Below, piece by piece: positions 51,523 through 60,687 of a stretch of 64,000 nt of DNA. A program made the position numbers and the translations under genes. The notes beneath the pieces were generated by a model. The model searched no databases, was not told where the DNA came from, and saw only the letters and a program-made list of their open reading frames with translations. Numbering within the stretch: the first letter of the stretch is position 1; each line of letters begins with the position of its first letter. Source of the stretch: Dermatobacter hominis. Its GTDB lineage: Bacteria > Actinomycetota > Acidimicrobiia > Acidimicrobiales > Microtrichaceae. The stretch spans positions 3,348,001 to 3,412,000 of the forward strand of contig NZ_CP085840.1 in NCBI RefSeq assembly GCF_020715685.1, in the 5' to 3' direction.

Positions 51523-52521
51523 GTGGCGGGACCGAGGAACCGAACCGCATGGATCCTCGGCGGCGTGATCGCCGTGCTCGCCGTGGTGGTCGTCGTGCTC
51601 GCCGTGCTGCTGCTCCGCTCGGGTGACGACGAGCCGACGTCGACGACCTCGCCCGGCCGGCCCACCACGTCGGCGCCATCGACCAGCCAGCCCGGGCAGC
51701 CCTCGTCGCCGACCTCGACGACGTCGACGCCCGAGGGGCCGGTGTCGTTCCAGGACGTGACGATGCAGGAGGGGATCGTCCAGCGGCAGTACCTGGTGCT
51801 GCGCCCCGCCGACGCGCCGGCCGACGAGCCGCTGCCCGCGGTGCTGGTCGTCCACGGGCTCGGCGTCGACCGGTTCGCCATGGCGTCGGTCGCGCCGTGG
51901 GCCGAGGCGGTGGCACGCGACGGCTTCGTGGCCGTGTTCCCCCAGGGCGTCCTGGACTCGTGGAACCTCGGGCCGTGCTGCCCGCCCGCCTCGCTCGCCG
52001 GCGTCGACGACGTCGGGTTCCTCGGACGGGTCATCGACCAGGTCGTGGCGCGGCCCGACGTGGACCCCGACCGGCTCTACCTGACCGGGTTCTCGAACGG
52101 CGGGATGATGGTCTACGAGCTCGCCTGCGCCCGGACCGAGGACTTCGCCGCGGTGGCGCCGATGGCGGCGACGAACATCACCGGCTGCACGCCGTCACGA
52201 CCGATCTCGCTCCTGCACATGCACGGCGACCCGGATCCGACGGTGCCCTACGACGGTTCGCCGTCGCTGAGCCAGGCCCTGTCGGCGAAGCCGTTCCCCG
52301 CCGTGCCGTCGACGGTGGCGGCCTGGGCCCGCGCCGATGGGTGCGACGCCGAGCCGGACCGGACCGACGAGGGCGACGGCGTGACCGTCGACGAGTGGCC
52401 GGGCTGCCCCGAGGGCATCCAGGTGGAGCTGATCACGTACCCGGGCAACGGGCACAACTGGCCGAGCGAGCCGCTCGACGGCCTCGACGAGCTGCTCCGG
52501 TTCTTCGACCTGCAGTCCTGA
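51523..52521 (+). CDS. PHB-depolymerase-like esterase (LpqC family), membrane-anchored
   Basis: 332 residues. N-terminal helix WILGGVIAVLAVVVVVLAVLLL anchors it, then a Thr/Ser/Pro linker. The alpha/beta core has VLVVHGLGVDRFAM, nucleophile in LTGFSNGGMM, acid in HMHGDPDPTVPYDG and His in YPGNGHNWP. This is the pattern of PHB depolymerase/feruloyl esterase-like proteins. External hydrolysis of polyesters or polysaccharide esters is likely. GTG start at 51523. Confidence 0.85.
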   Translation: MAGPRNRTAWILGGVIAVLAVVVVVLAVLLLRSGDDEPTSTTSPGRPTTSAPSTSQPGQPSSPTSTTSTPEGPVSFQDVTMQEGIVQRQYLVLRPADAPADEPLPAVLVVHGLGVDRFAMASVAPWAEAVARDGFVAVFPQGVLDSWNLGPCCPPASLAGVDDVGFLGRVIDQVVARPDVDPDRLYLTGFSNGGMMVYELACARTEDFAAVAPMAATNITGCTPSRPISLLHMHGDPDPTVPYDGSPSLSQALSAKPFPAVPSTVAAWARADGCDAEPDRTDEGDGVTVDEWPGCPEGIQVELITYPGNGHNWPSEPLDGLDELLRFFDLQS

Positions 52522-52560
52522 CCCCGCTCGGATCGCGCCGCGCCCCGACCGTGGGAGGGA

Positions 52561-53034
52561 TCAGCCCCGGGCGATCGGGACGACCGGCGCCGACATCCGG
52601 GAGCGCATCGACGGGTGCGAGCGGGAGCGGCCGCCGCCGTAGTCGGCGATGGCCCGCCGCAGCGCCGCGACCGGGTCGGAGCCGGAGGCCAGCAAGCGGT
52701 GCGCCGACAGGAATCGGAGGTACGTGTCGAGCGTGGCGGCGACCTGGTGCTGCTCGGGCAGCTCCACCTCGGCGTCCTGGCACCACTCGGCGAGCTCGAC
52801 CCACAGCAGCGTGCCGATGTCCTCGACGGTCCAGACGGTGGCGCTGCCGGGGAGGCCGGCGTCCGCCGACGAGTGCACCCGGGCCGCGACGATCGCCGCC
52901 AGCGCGTCGCGGTGGGCGGCGCGCCCGCTGGACAGCGCCCACCGGGCGACGGCTCGCCGGTGGGCCAGCACGGCGGCGGGCACGGGGACCGCGTGGGCCC
53001 GGGGAGCGGCGGGAGCGATCGTCGAGGTGGACAT
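52561..53034 (-). CDS. Hypothetical protein, unknown function
   Basis: 157 residues, helical, Ala-rich, no signal peptide. Notable segments are ARWALSSGRAAHRDALAAIVAAR, WTVEDIGTLLWVELAEWC and SDPVAALRRAIADYGGGRSRSHPSM. The C-terminus is basic (RSRMSAPVVPIARG), suggesting nucleic acid or membrane contact, but no motif can be named. Convergent with the esterase gene; 157 bases upstream lies a terminator of the next gene. Confidence 0.6.
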   Translation of the reverse strand: MSTSTIAPAAPRAHAVPVPAAVLAHRRAVARWALSSGRAAHRDALAAIVAARVHSSADAGLPGSATVWTVEDIGTLLWVELAEWCQDAEVELPEQHQVAATLDTYLRFLSAHRLLASGSDPVAALRRAIADYGGGRSRSHPSMRSRMSAPVVPIARG

Positions 53035-53123
53035 GTCGCCATCATGGCGACGGGGTCTGACAGTGGGTCCGCTCGCCGGCGTCGCCCGGCGCGAGTCCCG
53101 GCGCGCGGAGCGGTCCGGACGCG

Positions 53124-53159
53124 GATCGGGGACGGGACCCGTGGGTCCCGTCCCCGATC
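53124..53159 (-). terminator. Terminator hairpin of the large exported protein gene
   Basis: Perfect 17-base arms (GATCGGGGACGGGACCC and GGGTCCCGTCCCCGATC) with a 2-base centre, 31 bases past the stop at 53191. Confidence 0.75.
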
Positions 53160-53190
53160 GTCGGAGTCCGTCCGGCCGTACGGCCGGGGA

Positions 53191-54891
53191 TCAGCCCGCC
53201 AGCGACAGCGAGGCGCCGGCGACGCTGCTGCCGCCGGAGGTGCCGGCCGTGCCGGTCGCGCCCGTCGAGGCGCCCTCGACGCTCGCCGCCGCCACCGACA
53301 CGTCGATGACGCCCTGCGAGCAGATGCCGATCGGGTCCTCGCCGGCGGTCAGCGTGGCCGCCTGCGGCGGCGTGCTGAAGAGGCCGGTGAGCGCCGTGAT
53401 CGCCGCGTTGACGTCGATGTCGGACAGGCCCTTCTTGATCATCAGGTCGAGCCGCTGGACCTGGAGGTCGCCCCAGCGGGTCCAGTCCCGGAAGATGCCC
53501 TTGGCGTCCTCGATCGCGATCTGGAGGTCGACCCAGGCGATGGCCTCGTCGACGGTGGCCGCGCCGCCGGGCAGCGTGGTCGTCGGACCGCCACCGGCGC
53601 CGCCGCCGAGCAGGCCCTTGGCGGCGTCGATGATCCCGGTGAGGACCTCCTGCGGGAACACCGAGTAGTAGCGGTCGATGGCGAGCGAGTCGATGTCCTT
53701 CTCACCGTTCTTGCCGACGAACTCGATGTTGTAGAGGCCGGCCTTGTCGCCGGCGGTGACCTTCACGCCGCCGCCGCCGATCGACGGCAACGCCTCGAGC
53801 GCGGCCTGGACGTCCGCGGGCGAGGGCAGCTCGTGCGGCCGGAGGATGTAGTCGTTCGCCGTGTTGAGCCAGTTCTGGGGCGTCGGGGTGGTGCCCCGCC
53901 ACAGGGCCGGGACCAGCCAGATCAGCGGCGAGACCTCGTCGCCCAGCTTGACCGTCAGCGCAACGCCCTTCTTGAACGCCTCACCCGTCGGGTCGATCTG
54001 CAGCGTCTGCACCTCGTTGGTGCCCGGGAGCGTCCCGGAGCAGACCTCGAAGGTGACCGAGCTCGTCGTGCCGGCGGCGCCGGTGTTGACGACCACCTGG
54101 CCGTTGACGACCTGGCCCGGGCCCTCGACGACCTTCAGGGTCTCGGGCTGGACCGGGCGCTTCACGCCGTTCTCGTCGGTGCCGTCCGTGACGTACTTGC
54201 CGAGCACGTCGACGCTGACCGAGGAGTTCGCCGTGCCCTCGAGCTCGATGGGCTGGACGACGTCGGGCGAGCCGGGGATCTTGATCGACGTGGTGGCCGC
54301 GGTGCCCGGGGCCGAGCACTCGACCTTGACGTCGGTCGTCTTGCCCGAGATGTCGAGCGAGATCGTCAGGGCGATCTTCTTGGGCGAGTACTTGATGATG
54401 CCGCCTTTGCCGATGCCCTCGAGGGTGCCGGTGAACGGGCCCTGGGTCACGGTGGCGGGCTGGCCGCCGGTGATCGCGATGTCGACCGGACCGGGGCGAC
54501 CCTGCACCTCGGTGGTGTCGGTCGGGCCGCTGATGCCCATGTCGAGCGACAGGTCCTTGACCGTCAGGGTCGGGTCAATCGCGGCGATCTGGCTCGTGAC
54601 CGACGCAGCGATCGTGATGCCCCACGTGAACGAGATCGGCTGGTCCGGCGCCTCGGGGTCGAGGGTCGCCGGCACGTCCGACGTGATGGTGAAGGGCAGG
54701 GCGAGCGCACCGCCGAACGCGGCGAGGAGGCCTCGCGACGCATCGTCCGCGCCGGCGCACGAGCCGGTGAGGGACTTGGTCTGCGGTGCGGCCGACGTCG
54801 GCGACCCCGCGGTGAACGCGAACGCGGTCGCGACGAGCGCGACCGCCACGGCCGCACGCGTGCTCCGTGCCTTGAACAACCTCGACAACAT
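53191..54891 (-). CDS. Large exported protein, unknown function
   Basis: 566 residues. Signal peptide MLSRLFKARSTRAAVAVALVATAF with cleavage likely after SAAP. The mature protein is rich in Thr, Ser, Gly and Val, with repeated beta-strand-like segments, Cys in GSCAGADDAS, KVECSAPG, FEVCSGTLPG and DPIGICSQG, and a Gly/Thr/Pro linker (LLGGGAGGGPTTTLPGGAAT). No catalytic motif is visible; a secreted adhesive or structural role is possible but unproven. Last residues GGSSVAGASLSLAG. Start at the ATG before LSRLFK gives the normal signal sequence. Confidence 0.72.
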   Translation of the reverse strand: MLSRLFKARSTRAAVAVALVATAFAFTAGSPTSAAPQTKSLTGSCAGADDASRGLLAAFGGALALPFTITSDVPATLDPEAPDQPISFTWGITIAASVTSQIAAIDPTLTVKDLSLDMGISGPTDTTEVQGRPGPVDIAITGGQPATVTQGPFTGTLEGIGKGGIIKYSPKKIALTISLDISGKTTDVKVECSAPGTAATTSIKIPGSPDVVQPIELEGTANSSVSVDVLGKYVTDGTDENGVKRPVQPETLKVVEGPGQVVNGQVVVNTGAAGTTSSVTFEVCSGTLPGTNEVQTLQIDPTGEAFKKGVALTVKLGDEVSPLIWLVPALWRGTTPTPQNWLNTANDYILRPHELPSPADVQAALEALPSIGGGGVKVTAGDKAGLYNIEFVGKNGEKDIDSLAIDRYYSVFPQEVLTGIIDAAKGLLGGGAGGGPTTTLPGGAATVDEAIAWVDLQIAIEDAKGIFRDWTRWGDLQVQRLDLMIKKGLSDIDVNAAITALTGLFSTPPQAATLTAGEDPIGICSQGVIDVSVAAASVEGASTGATGTAGTSGGSSVAGASLSLAG

Positions 54892-55022
54892 GCAGCCCTC
54901 CAGACCATCGATCGTGTCGCCTGCAGCCCCAGCCGGGACCGGGTCCGGCGTCCGCCCGATCCGCCCCCGACAGCCCACCGCGTCGCAGGACGACGAGACG
55001 GACGACACATCTGTGCGCAGAT

Positions 55023-55052
55023 TGAATAGGCCGTCGCCGGGCGCCGGCGCAA
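55023..55052 (-). promoter_or_regulatory. Candidate promoter of the large exported protein
   Basis: On the minus strand TTGCGC (55047-55052), 18 bases, TATTCA (55023-55028). It would give a leader of about 120 bases. The whole gap 54892-55240 between the divergent genes shows no gene. Confidence 0.35.
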
Positions 55053-55240
55053 GGGCGATGGACCGCCACGGGAACCTTTCCCCACGCCTTGTTGACGGAC
55101 CGTGGTCGACCGCTCACGCAGGGCGCCGCGATGGGGGATCGACCCCCTCAGGAGCGCCGGGGCGCCTGTGTACCCTGTGGCCGGGCGGGCCGGTGCGCGA
55201 CGGTGCCGGTCCAGGTGCGTTGGGGAATGCTGGGAGACCT

Positions 55241-57007
55241 GTGGCGGACGGTGGAGTGACGCGGGACGACGGTCCCGACGGGCAGGCCGACCCTGCCGCC
55301 GCGCCCCCGGGTCCGACGCCGCCCGCACCCCCTGCGTCCGCGCCGGCCGCAGCACCCTCGACCCCGCCCGCCGCTCCCACGCTGCCGCCGACCGCGCCGC
55401 CCCCGACCGCGCCGAGCCCGCCCGGGCCGCCGACCGGTCCCGACGTCGTGCTCGCCTCGCCGACGACCGCGACGACCTCCGGGGTCGTCCACGTCCGCGA
55501 CGAGCTCATCGGCCTGAGCGAGCTCCCGACGGGCGCGTCGCCCTCCGCCCACGTCGTCGACCCGCCCGTGCCGCGCGCCGACGGCGGTCGCGACCGCGGC
55601 GTGCCCGTGCTGCCCCGACGGCCCGTGTCGCGGTCGGTGCGCACGCTGGCCGTCGGCGCGGTCGCCGTGGTCGTCGCAGGCGCGGTGGTCTCGGTCATCG
55701 TGGGCGCGCTCGTCGTCGACGGCGGTGCCGACGTCGGCGGGCTGGTCGGGGCCGAGCTCGCCGTGCTCGTCCCCGCCGCGGTCGTCGCGGGCGTGCTGCT
55801 CGCCATGCTGCGCGACCGTCTCCGCCGGCAGCTCGACGAACCCGTCGCGGTGCTCCGGCAAGTGGCGTCGTCGGTCCTCGACGGCGACCTCGGCGTGCGG
55901 ACCGGGCGCAGCGGCCCGACCGACGTCGACGCGCTGGCCGAGGAGCTCGACGCCGCGACCGCCGCGGTGCAGGTCCACGTGCGCCGGCTCCGCCAGCACG
56001 CGGAGTGGGGCGCGCAGAGCCGCATGATCTTCGAGGCGCTCGACCTGGCCGAGGACGAGTCGGGCGCGCACCAGGTCGCGGAGCAGGCGCTGGCGATCGT
56101 CGACCCGGAGCGGCCGGTCGAGCTGATGCTCGCCGCGCACGGCTCCACCGAGCTCCAGACCGTGGCGACGAACCCCGCCCAGCCGGCGCCGGGCTGTCCG
56201 GTCGAGGAGGTGTCCGGCTGCGTCGCCATCCGGCGCGCCCAGCCCGTCGTGTTCGACAGCTCCGAGTCGATCAACTCGTGCCCGAAGCTCCGCGGCCGGC
56301 CCTACGGCCCGTGCTCGGCCGCGTGCGTCCCGGTCAGCGTGGCCGGGCGACCGGTCGGCGTGCTCCACGCGGTCGCCGCCGACCGGCACCCGCCGCCCGA
56401 ACGCCTCGTCGGCCAGCTCGCCACCCTCTCGACCCAGCTCGGCAACCGACTGGGGGCGCTGCGTGCGCTCGAGACCTCCCGCCTCGAGGCCGCGACCGAC
56501 AAGCTCACCGGCCTGCCGAACCGTCGCCTCCTCGAGTCCCAGCTCGCCTCGCTCATCGAGCGGTCGACGCCGTTCGTGCTCGTGCTCGCCGACCTCGACA
56601 ACTTCAAGCGTCTGAACGACTCGTTCGGCCACGAGATCGGTGACCGCGCGCTGCAGCTGTTCGCGCAGGTCCTCCGCGACAAGGTGCGCGGCAACGACGT
56701 GATCGCCCGGCTGGGCGGCGAGGAGTTCGTGCTCGTCTACCCGAACATGTCGGTGACCACGTCGATCGAGGCGGTCGAGCGCGTGCGCGACGGGCTCACC
56801 CAGGCGCTCGCCGTGTCGACGGTCCCCGAGTTCACCTGCTCGTTCGGCATCACGCACTCGTCGGTCGGCCGGAGCGCGGAGGCGATCCTCCGGGTGGCCG
56901 ACGCCGGGCTGCTGCGCGCGAAGGAGCTCGGCCGCGACCAGGTCGTGTACGCGGACGAGACGCTCGCGGCGCGCATCTTCGGCGAGGGCGACGACACCCG
57001 CCGCTGA
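55241..57007 (+). CDS. GAF-GGDEF diguanylate cyclase with membrane segment
   Basis: Makes cyclic di-GMP from two GTP. 588 residues: a Pro/Ala-rich cytoplasmic part (1-110), two hydrophobic helices (about 130-190, VAVVVAGAVVSVIVGALVV and LAVLVPAAVVAGVLLAML) with a short loop, a HAMP-like segment, a GAF domain with unusual Cys content (PGCPVEEVSGCVA, NSCPKLRGRPYGPCSAACVPV) and GGDEF at 450-588. The active motif GGEEF is at 492-496, with I-site RGND at 483-486 (RxxD, five residues upstream), so product inhibition is possible. The cysteines could bind a metal or sense redox state. GTG start with GGGAG ahead. Complements the EAL protein at 10861. Confidence 0.9.
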   Translation: MADGGVTRDDGPDGQADPAAAPPGPTPPAPPASAPAAAPSTPPAAPTLPPTAPPPTAPSPPGPPTGPDVVLASPTTATTSGVVHVRDELIGLSELPTGASPSAHVVDPPVPRADGGRDRGVPVLPRRPVSRSVRTLAVGAVAVVVAGAVVSVIVGALVVDGGADVGGLVGAELAVLVPAAVVAGVLLAMLRDRLRRQLDEPVAVLRQVASSVLDGDLGVRTGRSGPTDVDALAEELDAATAAVQVHVRRLRQHAEWGAQSRMIFEALDLAEDESGAHQVAEQALAIVDPERPVELMLAAHGSTELQTVATNPAQPAPGCPVEEVSGCVAIRRAQPVVFDSSESINSCPKLRGRPYGPCSAACVPVSVAGRPVGVLHAVAADRHPPPERLVGQLATLSTQLGNRLGALRALETSRLEAATDKLTGLPNRRLLESQLASLIERSTPFVLVLADLDNFKRLNDSFGHEIGDRALQLFAQVLRDKVRGNDVIARLGGEEFVLVYPNMSVTTSIEAVERVRDGLTQALAVSTVPEFTCSFGITHSSVGRSAEAILRVADAGLLRAKELGRDQVVYADETLAARIFGEGDDTRR

Positions 57008-57017
57008 ACGGCCGGCG

Positions 57018-58046
57018 TCAGCCGACCGAGGTCCGCGGCACGTCGGTCGTCGGGCCCTGCGGCAGGTTGACGTCCTCGAGCGTGGCCGGCGTGAGCGCGG
57101 CCGGACCCGTCGCCGAGTCGAGCAGCTGGCCCATCGTGACGAACTGCAGCCCGGCGTCCATGCCGCCCTTCAGGATCGCGGGCACGGCGGCGACGTCGAC
57201 GTCGCGCTTCGCCTTCAGCGACCGCACGATCCGGTCGTCCTGCGGCAGGAACAATCCGCGGCCGATCGAGTCGTGCATGTCGATGATCGCCCCCGGCCGG
57301 AGCCGTTCGACGATGTGGTCCGCCACGAGCTCGGGCGTCCCGACGCCGGGCACGTTGCGCGACACCGACCAGAGGAAGGTGTCGTAGTCGTGCTCGGCGA
57401 GGATGCGCATGGCGGCTCCCGAGAGCTCGCCGCGGGGCGGCCGGAACCACGTGGTGTCGACGCCGAGGATGTCCTGGATCGCCCGCTTGCCGTCGACGAT
57501 CTGGTCGCGGGTGGTCTCCGGGTCCTGGAACGCGAGGTCCTGGTGGGACCACGTGTGGTTGCCGATCTCGTGACCCTCGTCGATCACCCGATGGGCGAGC
57601 TCCCGGTGGTGGTCGACGTTCCAGCCCATCATGAAGAAGGTGGCCTGGGCCCCGACCTCGGCCAGCGCGTCGAGCACCTGCGGCGTCCAGCGCGGGTCGG
57701 GCCCGTCGTCGAAGCTCAGCGCGACGTACGGCTGCTCGGTGCCGACGTCCCAGATCATCCGGTGCGCCCCGCGCAGCTGGTTGTCGGGCGCTGCGGCGTC
57801 GGACGACTCGATCAGCTTGCGCAGGGACAGGCCGTCGCTGCGCTTCGAGAGTCCCGTGTAGGTGTTCTCGATGATCGCCTCGTCGGGCGAGAGGTGGCCG
57901 GTGCCCACGCCGGGCACGTCCTCGGTGCAGCCGGCGAGCGCGGTGGCGGTGGCGATGCCGCCCACCGCACCGGCGGTGGCCAGGAAGCGGCGACGGGTCG
58001 GTTCGGGGACGGCGACCAGACCGCGGGGGATGTCCTCGGAGCACAT
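57018..58046 (-). CDS. Polysaccharide deacetylase, Tat-type lipoprotein
   Basis: 342 residues. N-terminus has twin Arg in RRRFLATAG followed by a lipobox-like LAGC, so export by Tat with lipidation. The NodB domain has SFDDGPD (metal Asp), HTWSHQDL (HxxxH), RPPRG and DMHDSIGRG (catalytic His). It removes acetyl groups from peptidoglycan or other aminoglycans. Stop lies 10 bases from the stop of the GGDEF gene, convergent. Confidence 0.9.
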   Translation of the reverse strand: MCSEDIPRGLVAVPEPTRRRFLATAGAVGGIATATALAGCTEDVPGVGTGHLSPDEAIIENTYTGLSKRSDGLSLRKLIESSDAAAPDNQLRGAHRMIWDVGTEQPYVALSFDDGPDPRWTPQVLDALAEVGAQATFFMMGWNVDHHRELAHRVIDEGHEIGNHTWSHQDLAFQDPETTRDQIVDGKRAIQDILGVDTTWFRPPRGELSGAAMRILAEHDYDTFLWSVSRNVPGVGTPELVADHIVERLRPGAIIDMHDSIGRGLFLPQDDRIVRSLKAKRDVDVAAVPAILKGGMDAGLQFVTMGQLLDSATGPAALTPATLEDVNLPQGPTTDVPRTSVG

Positions 58047-58118
58047 GGGCCCCGATGGTGGCAGTTCGACCGCTGCCCGTGGGGGCAGGGGGAGTGGTGG
58101 TCCCCCGTCAGGTGACGG

Positions 58119-59447
58119 TCAGTTGCCGTTCGTCGACCAGTGCCACGGCTCGGACGGCAGGTTGTAGAAGCCGTACGACGCCGCGTTGGCCTTGAGCCAG
58201 GCGAAGCCCGAGCTGCCGCGGCTCAGCGTGGAGCCGCCCTGCGTGAAGTCGATCGCCAGGCCGCGCTCGTGCATCGACTGGCCGGGCCGGGCGGTCGGCG
58301 GGCTGCACGACGACGCCGGCATCTCGTAGATCGCGTAGTTGCTCGTGCCGCAGTTGCTCTTGCGCACGGCGATCTGGCCGGACGGGTCGCGGTAGCCGCC
58401 ACCGCTGAAGTTGATGCCCGCCGCAGAGGCCGCGCTGAGCAGCCGCTGCAGGTTGCCTGCGATCGACTGGTGGACGCGGATGCCGCCGACGCTGACGATC
58501 TCGCCGCTGCCGGTGATCGTGGGCGGCACACCGCCGCCGCCACCGCCACCGCCGCCACCGGAGCCCTTGAGCGTGACCCGGGCGGCCTTGGCCCGGGACT
58601 CGGCGGCGGCGCGCTGCGCTGCGAGCGCCTTGGCGATCTCGGCCTGCTTGGAGGAGATGGACGACGACAGGTTGGCGTCGACCGAGGCGAGCGAGTCGGC
58701 CTCGGAGAGCGCACGGTCGATCCGGGCGTCGACCTGCGCGGCGAACGCCTGCTGCTTCTCGTACGCCGCGTTGAGGTCGCCGAGGCGGTCCTGCACGGCG
58801 GCCTTGCTCTTGGCGGCGCGGTCGGCGGCGGCCGTCGCTGCGGCCCGCTGCAGCTCCAGGTCCTCCTGCTTGGACCGGAACCGCTCGACGACGTCGGTGT
58901 TCTCGTTCGCCTGCACGGACAGGAAGGTGCGCTTGGTGACGGCGTCGTTGACGTCGTCGACGCCGACGCCCGACATCGGGTCCGAGCTGCCCATCGTGAC
59001 GTAGGCCTGGACGGCGGAGTCCTTCATGCGGGCGCGGAGGTCGTCGAGCTCCTTCTGCGTCTGCACCTGCGCCGCCTCGGCGGCGGTCTTGTCGGACTCG
59101 GCCTGGGTGACGGCGCGCTGCGCCTCCTCGACCCGGTCCTGCTGCGCGCTGACCTGCGCGTTCAGGGCGCCCAGCGCCGAGCTGACCTCGGCGTCGGTCG
59201 CCTTGAGGCCGTTCACCTCGGACGCCTTGGCCGCCTTCTGCGCCCTGACCTGGTCACGCTGCTTCTGCAGCTCGGCGAGGCTGGAGCCCTTGGGGTCGTC
59301 GGCCGACGCGCCGCTCGCGGGGACCAGCGAGACGGCCAGGGCGGTCGCCGCGATCGCGGCGACCAGCAGGGTCGATCGGCTCCGCCGGTGCCGGCTGCGG
59401 GGGGCCGGGGCGGTGTGCTTCGAGCTGCGCGGTGGGATGTGCTGCAC
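58119..59447 (-). CDS. Secreted coiled-coil M15/VanY-type peptidase
   Basis: 442 residues. Signal region RHRRSRSTLLVAAIAATALAVS, then a long coiled coil (about 55-300, Ala/Gln/Glu-rich, LAELQKQRDQVRAQKAAKA and similar), a Gly9-type linker, and a C-terminal D-Ala-D-Ala carboxypeptidase-like domain with zinc ligands in SMHERGLAIDF (His, Asp) and EPWHWS (His). A peptidoglycan hydrolase related in layout to RipA-type NlpC proteins, with a different catalytic domain. GTG at 59447 was chosen because CAGGA lies ahead of it and it gives a proper signal peptide; a longer version begins at 59585. Confidence 0.85.
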   Translation of the reverse strand: MQHIPPRSSKHTAPAPRSRHRRSRSTLLVAAIAATALAVSLVPASGASADDPKGSSLAELQKQRDQVRAQKAAKASEVNGLKATDAEVSSALGALNAQVSAQQDRVEEAQRAVTQAESDKTAAEAAQVQTQKELDDLRARMKDSAVQAYVTMGSSDPMSGVGVDDVNDAVTKRTFLSVQANENTDVVERFRSKQEDLELQRAAATAAADRAAKSKAAVQDRLGDLNAAYEKQQAFAAQVDARIDRALSEADSLASVDANLSSSISSKQAEIAKALAAQRAAAESRAKAARVTLKGSGGGGGGGGGGVPPTITGSGEIVSVGGIRVHQSIAGNLQRLLSAASAAGINFSGGGYRDPSGQIAVRKSNCGTSNYAIYEMPASSCSPPTARPGQSMHERGLAIDFTQGGSTLSRGSSGFAWLKANAASYGFYNLPSEPWHWSTNGN

Positions 59448-59562
59448 GTCGTCCTGGGAGGGGATCAGGCCGGCGCCGGGGCGGGACGGCGGCGTGTCGT
59501 TCGGGTCGGCCGGTGCTGTCCGGGACGGGGTCGCTCGCGACGTCCGAACGGACAGACCTTTC

Positions 59563-59583
59563 GTAACGAGACCGCAATGTAAC
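59563..59583 (-). promoter_or_regulatory. GTAAC direct repeats upstream of peptidase gene
   Basis: GTAAC at 59563-59567 and 59579-59583 (plus strand), 16 bases apart. Tandem GTnAC repeats are reported for the MtrA response regulator, which controls cell wall hydrolases in actinobacteria; the spacing here is not the classic one. Confidence 0.3.
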
Positions 59584-59645
59584 ACACGGCCCGGCGGGCG
59601 TGGGGGCCGCCGAGCGGATCGGTCCGGCCCTTCCGGTGCGCGCGC

Positions 59646-60545
59646 TCAGCGTGGCTGGCAGGTCGGGCACCAGGTGGTGGACCGGGCATCGAGCACCGCG
59701 CCACGCAGCGTGGTGCCGCAGCGGTGGCACTCCTGGCCGGCCCGGCCGTAGCAGTCGAGGCGGTGCTGGTTCGTGCCGGTGGCGCCATCGGCGTCGACGT
59801 AGTCGCGCAGCGTGGTGCCGCCGTGGTCGATGCCCTCGCGCAGCACCTCCCTCACGGCGTCGCGCAGCCGGTCCGCCCCGGCACGCGTCAGCCGGCGCGC
59901 CCTCGGGTCGACGCCGGCGCGCCACAGGGCCTCGTCCGCGTAGATGTTGCCGACGCCGGCGACCGGTCGCTGCGACAGAAGGGCCGTCTTGATGCGGCGA
60001 CGGCCCGCGTTGACGCTGCGGCGGAGGTGCTCCCCGGTGAACGCCTCGTCGTCCGGCTCCGGTCCGAGGGCGGCGAGCGTCGGCAGCGCGTCGTAGCGGC
60101 CGGCGGGCACGACCGCGATCCGCCCGAAGCGGCGCGTGTCGTGGAAGGTCAGGACGCGACCGTCGTCGAGCGACCACCACGCGCGCAGGTGCGGGTGGTG
60201 GTCGACGACGTCGCCCCGGCCCTCGTGCACCGCGAGCCGTCCGGTCATCCCGAGGTGGACGACCAGCTCCGACGTCGCGGGGCGGTCGTGGACGCCCTCG
60301 TGGGCAGGTCCTCCTACGGTCCGGTCCCCCGCAGTCCGATCTCCCGCGGTCGGGCCTCCGTCGCGGCGCAGGTCGACGAGGAGGTACTTGCCGCGCCGGC
60401 GCACCTCGACGACCTGCGAACCGATCGCCGCGGGCGCCTGGTCGAACTTGGCCGACGGGAAGGCCCACGCCTCGGTCACCGAGCAGCCGACCAGGCGGGG
60501 CGCGAGCTGGCGTCGGATCGTCTCGACCTCGGGCAGCTCGGGCAC
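59646..60545 (-). CDS. mutM: Formamidopyrimidine-DNA glycosylase
   Basis: Removes oxidised purines such as 8-oxoguanine from DNA and cleaves the strand. From the GTG start the protein begins (M)PELPEVE with the catalytic Pro2 and Glu3; Lys in RRRGKYLLVD and LGMTGRL follow. The helix-two-turn-helix region (GVGNIYADEALW) and zinc finger with CHRC and CPTC are intact. 299 residues, about 20-30 more than usual because of an insertion with the repeat AGDRTAGDRTVGG between strands near residue 70. Same strand as the peptidase, 60 bases upstream of its leader. Confidence 0.93.
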   Translation of the reverse strand: MPELPEVETIRRQLAPRLVGCSVTEAWAFPSAKFDQAPAAIGSQVVEVRRRGKYLLVDLRRDGGPTAGDRTAGDRTVGGPAHEGVHDRPATSELVVHLGMTGRLAVHEGRGDVVDHHPHLRAWWSLDDGRVLTFHDTRRFGRIAVVPAGRYDALPTLAALGPEPDDEAFTGEHLRRSVNAGRRRIKTALLSQRPVAGVGNIYADEALWRAGVDPRARRLTRAGADRLRDAVREVLREGIDHGGTTLRDYVDADGATGTNQHRLDCYGRAGQECHRCGTTLRGAVLDARSTTWCPTCQPR

Positions 60546-60687
60546 GATCGGAGTGTGCCCGCCGCGGTGCCGGCGGACCACTCGCCCGGGGCCGTCGCGG
60601 CGGTCGGTAGGCTCCCGCGACCGACGGACCTGCGGCGCGGCCGCACCGGGTCGATCGGGCGGACCGCATCGGAAGGGGAGGCCCCAG

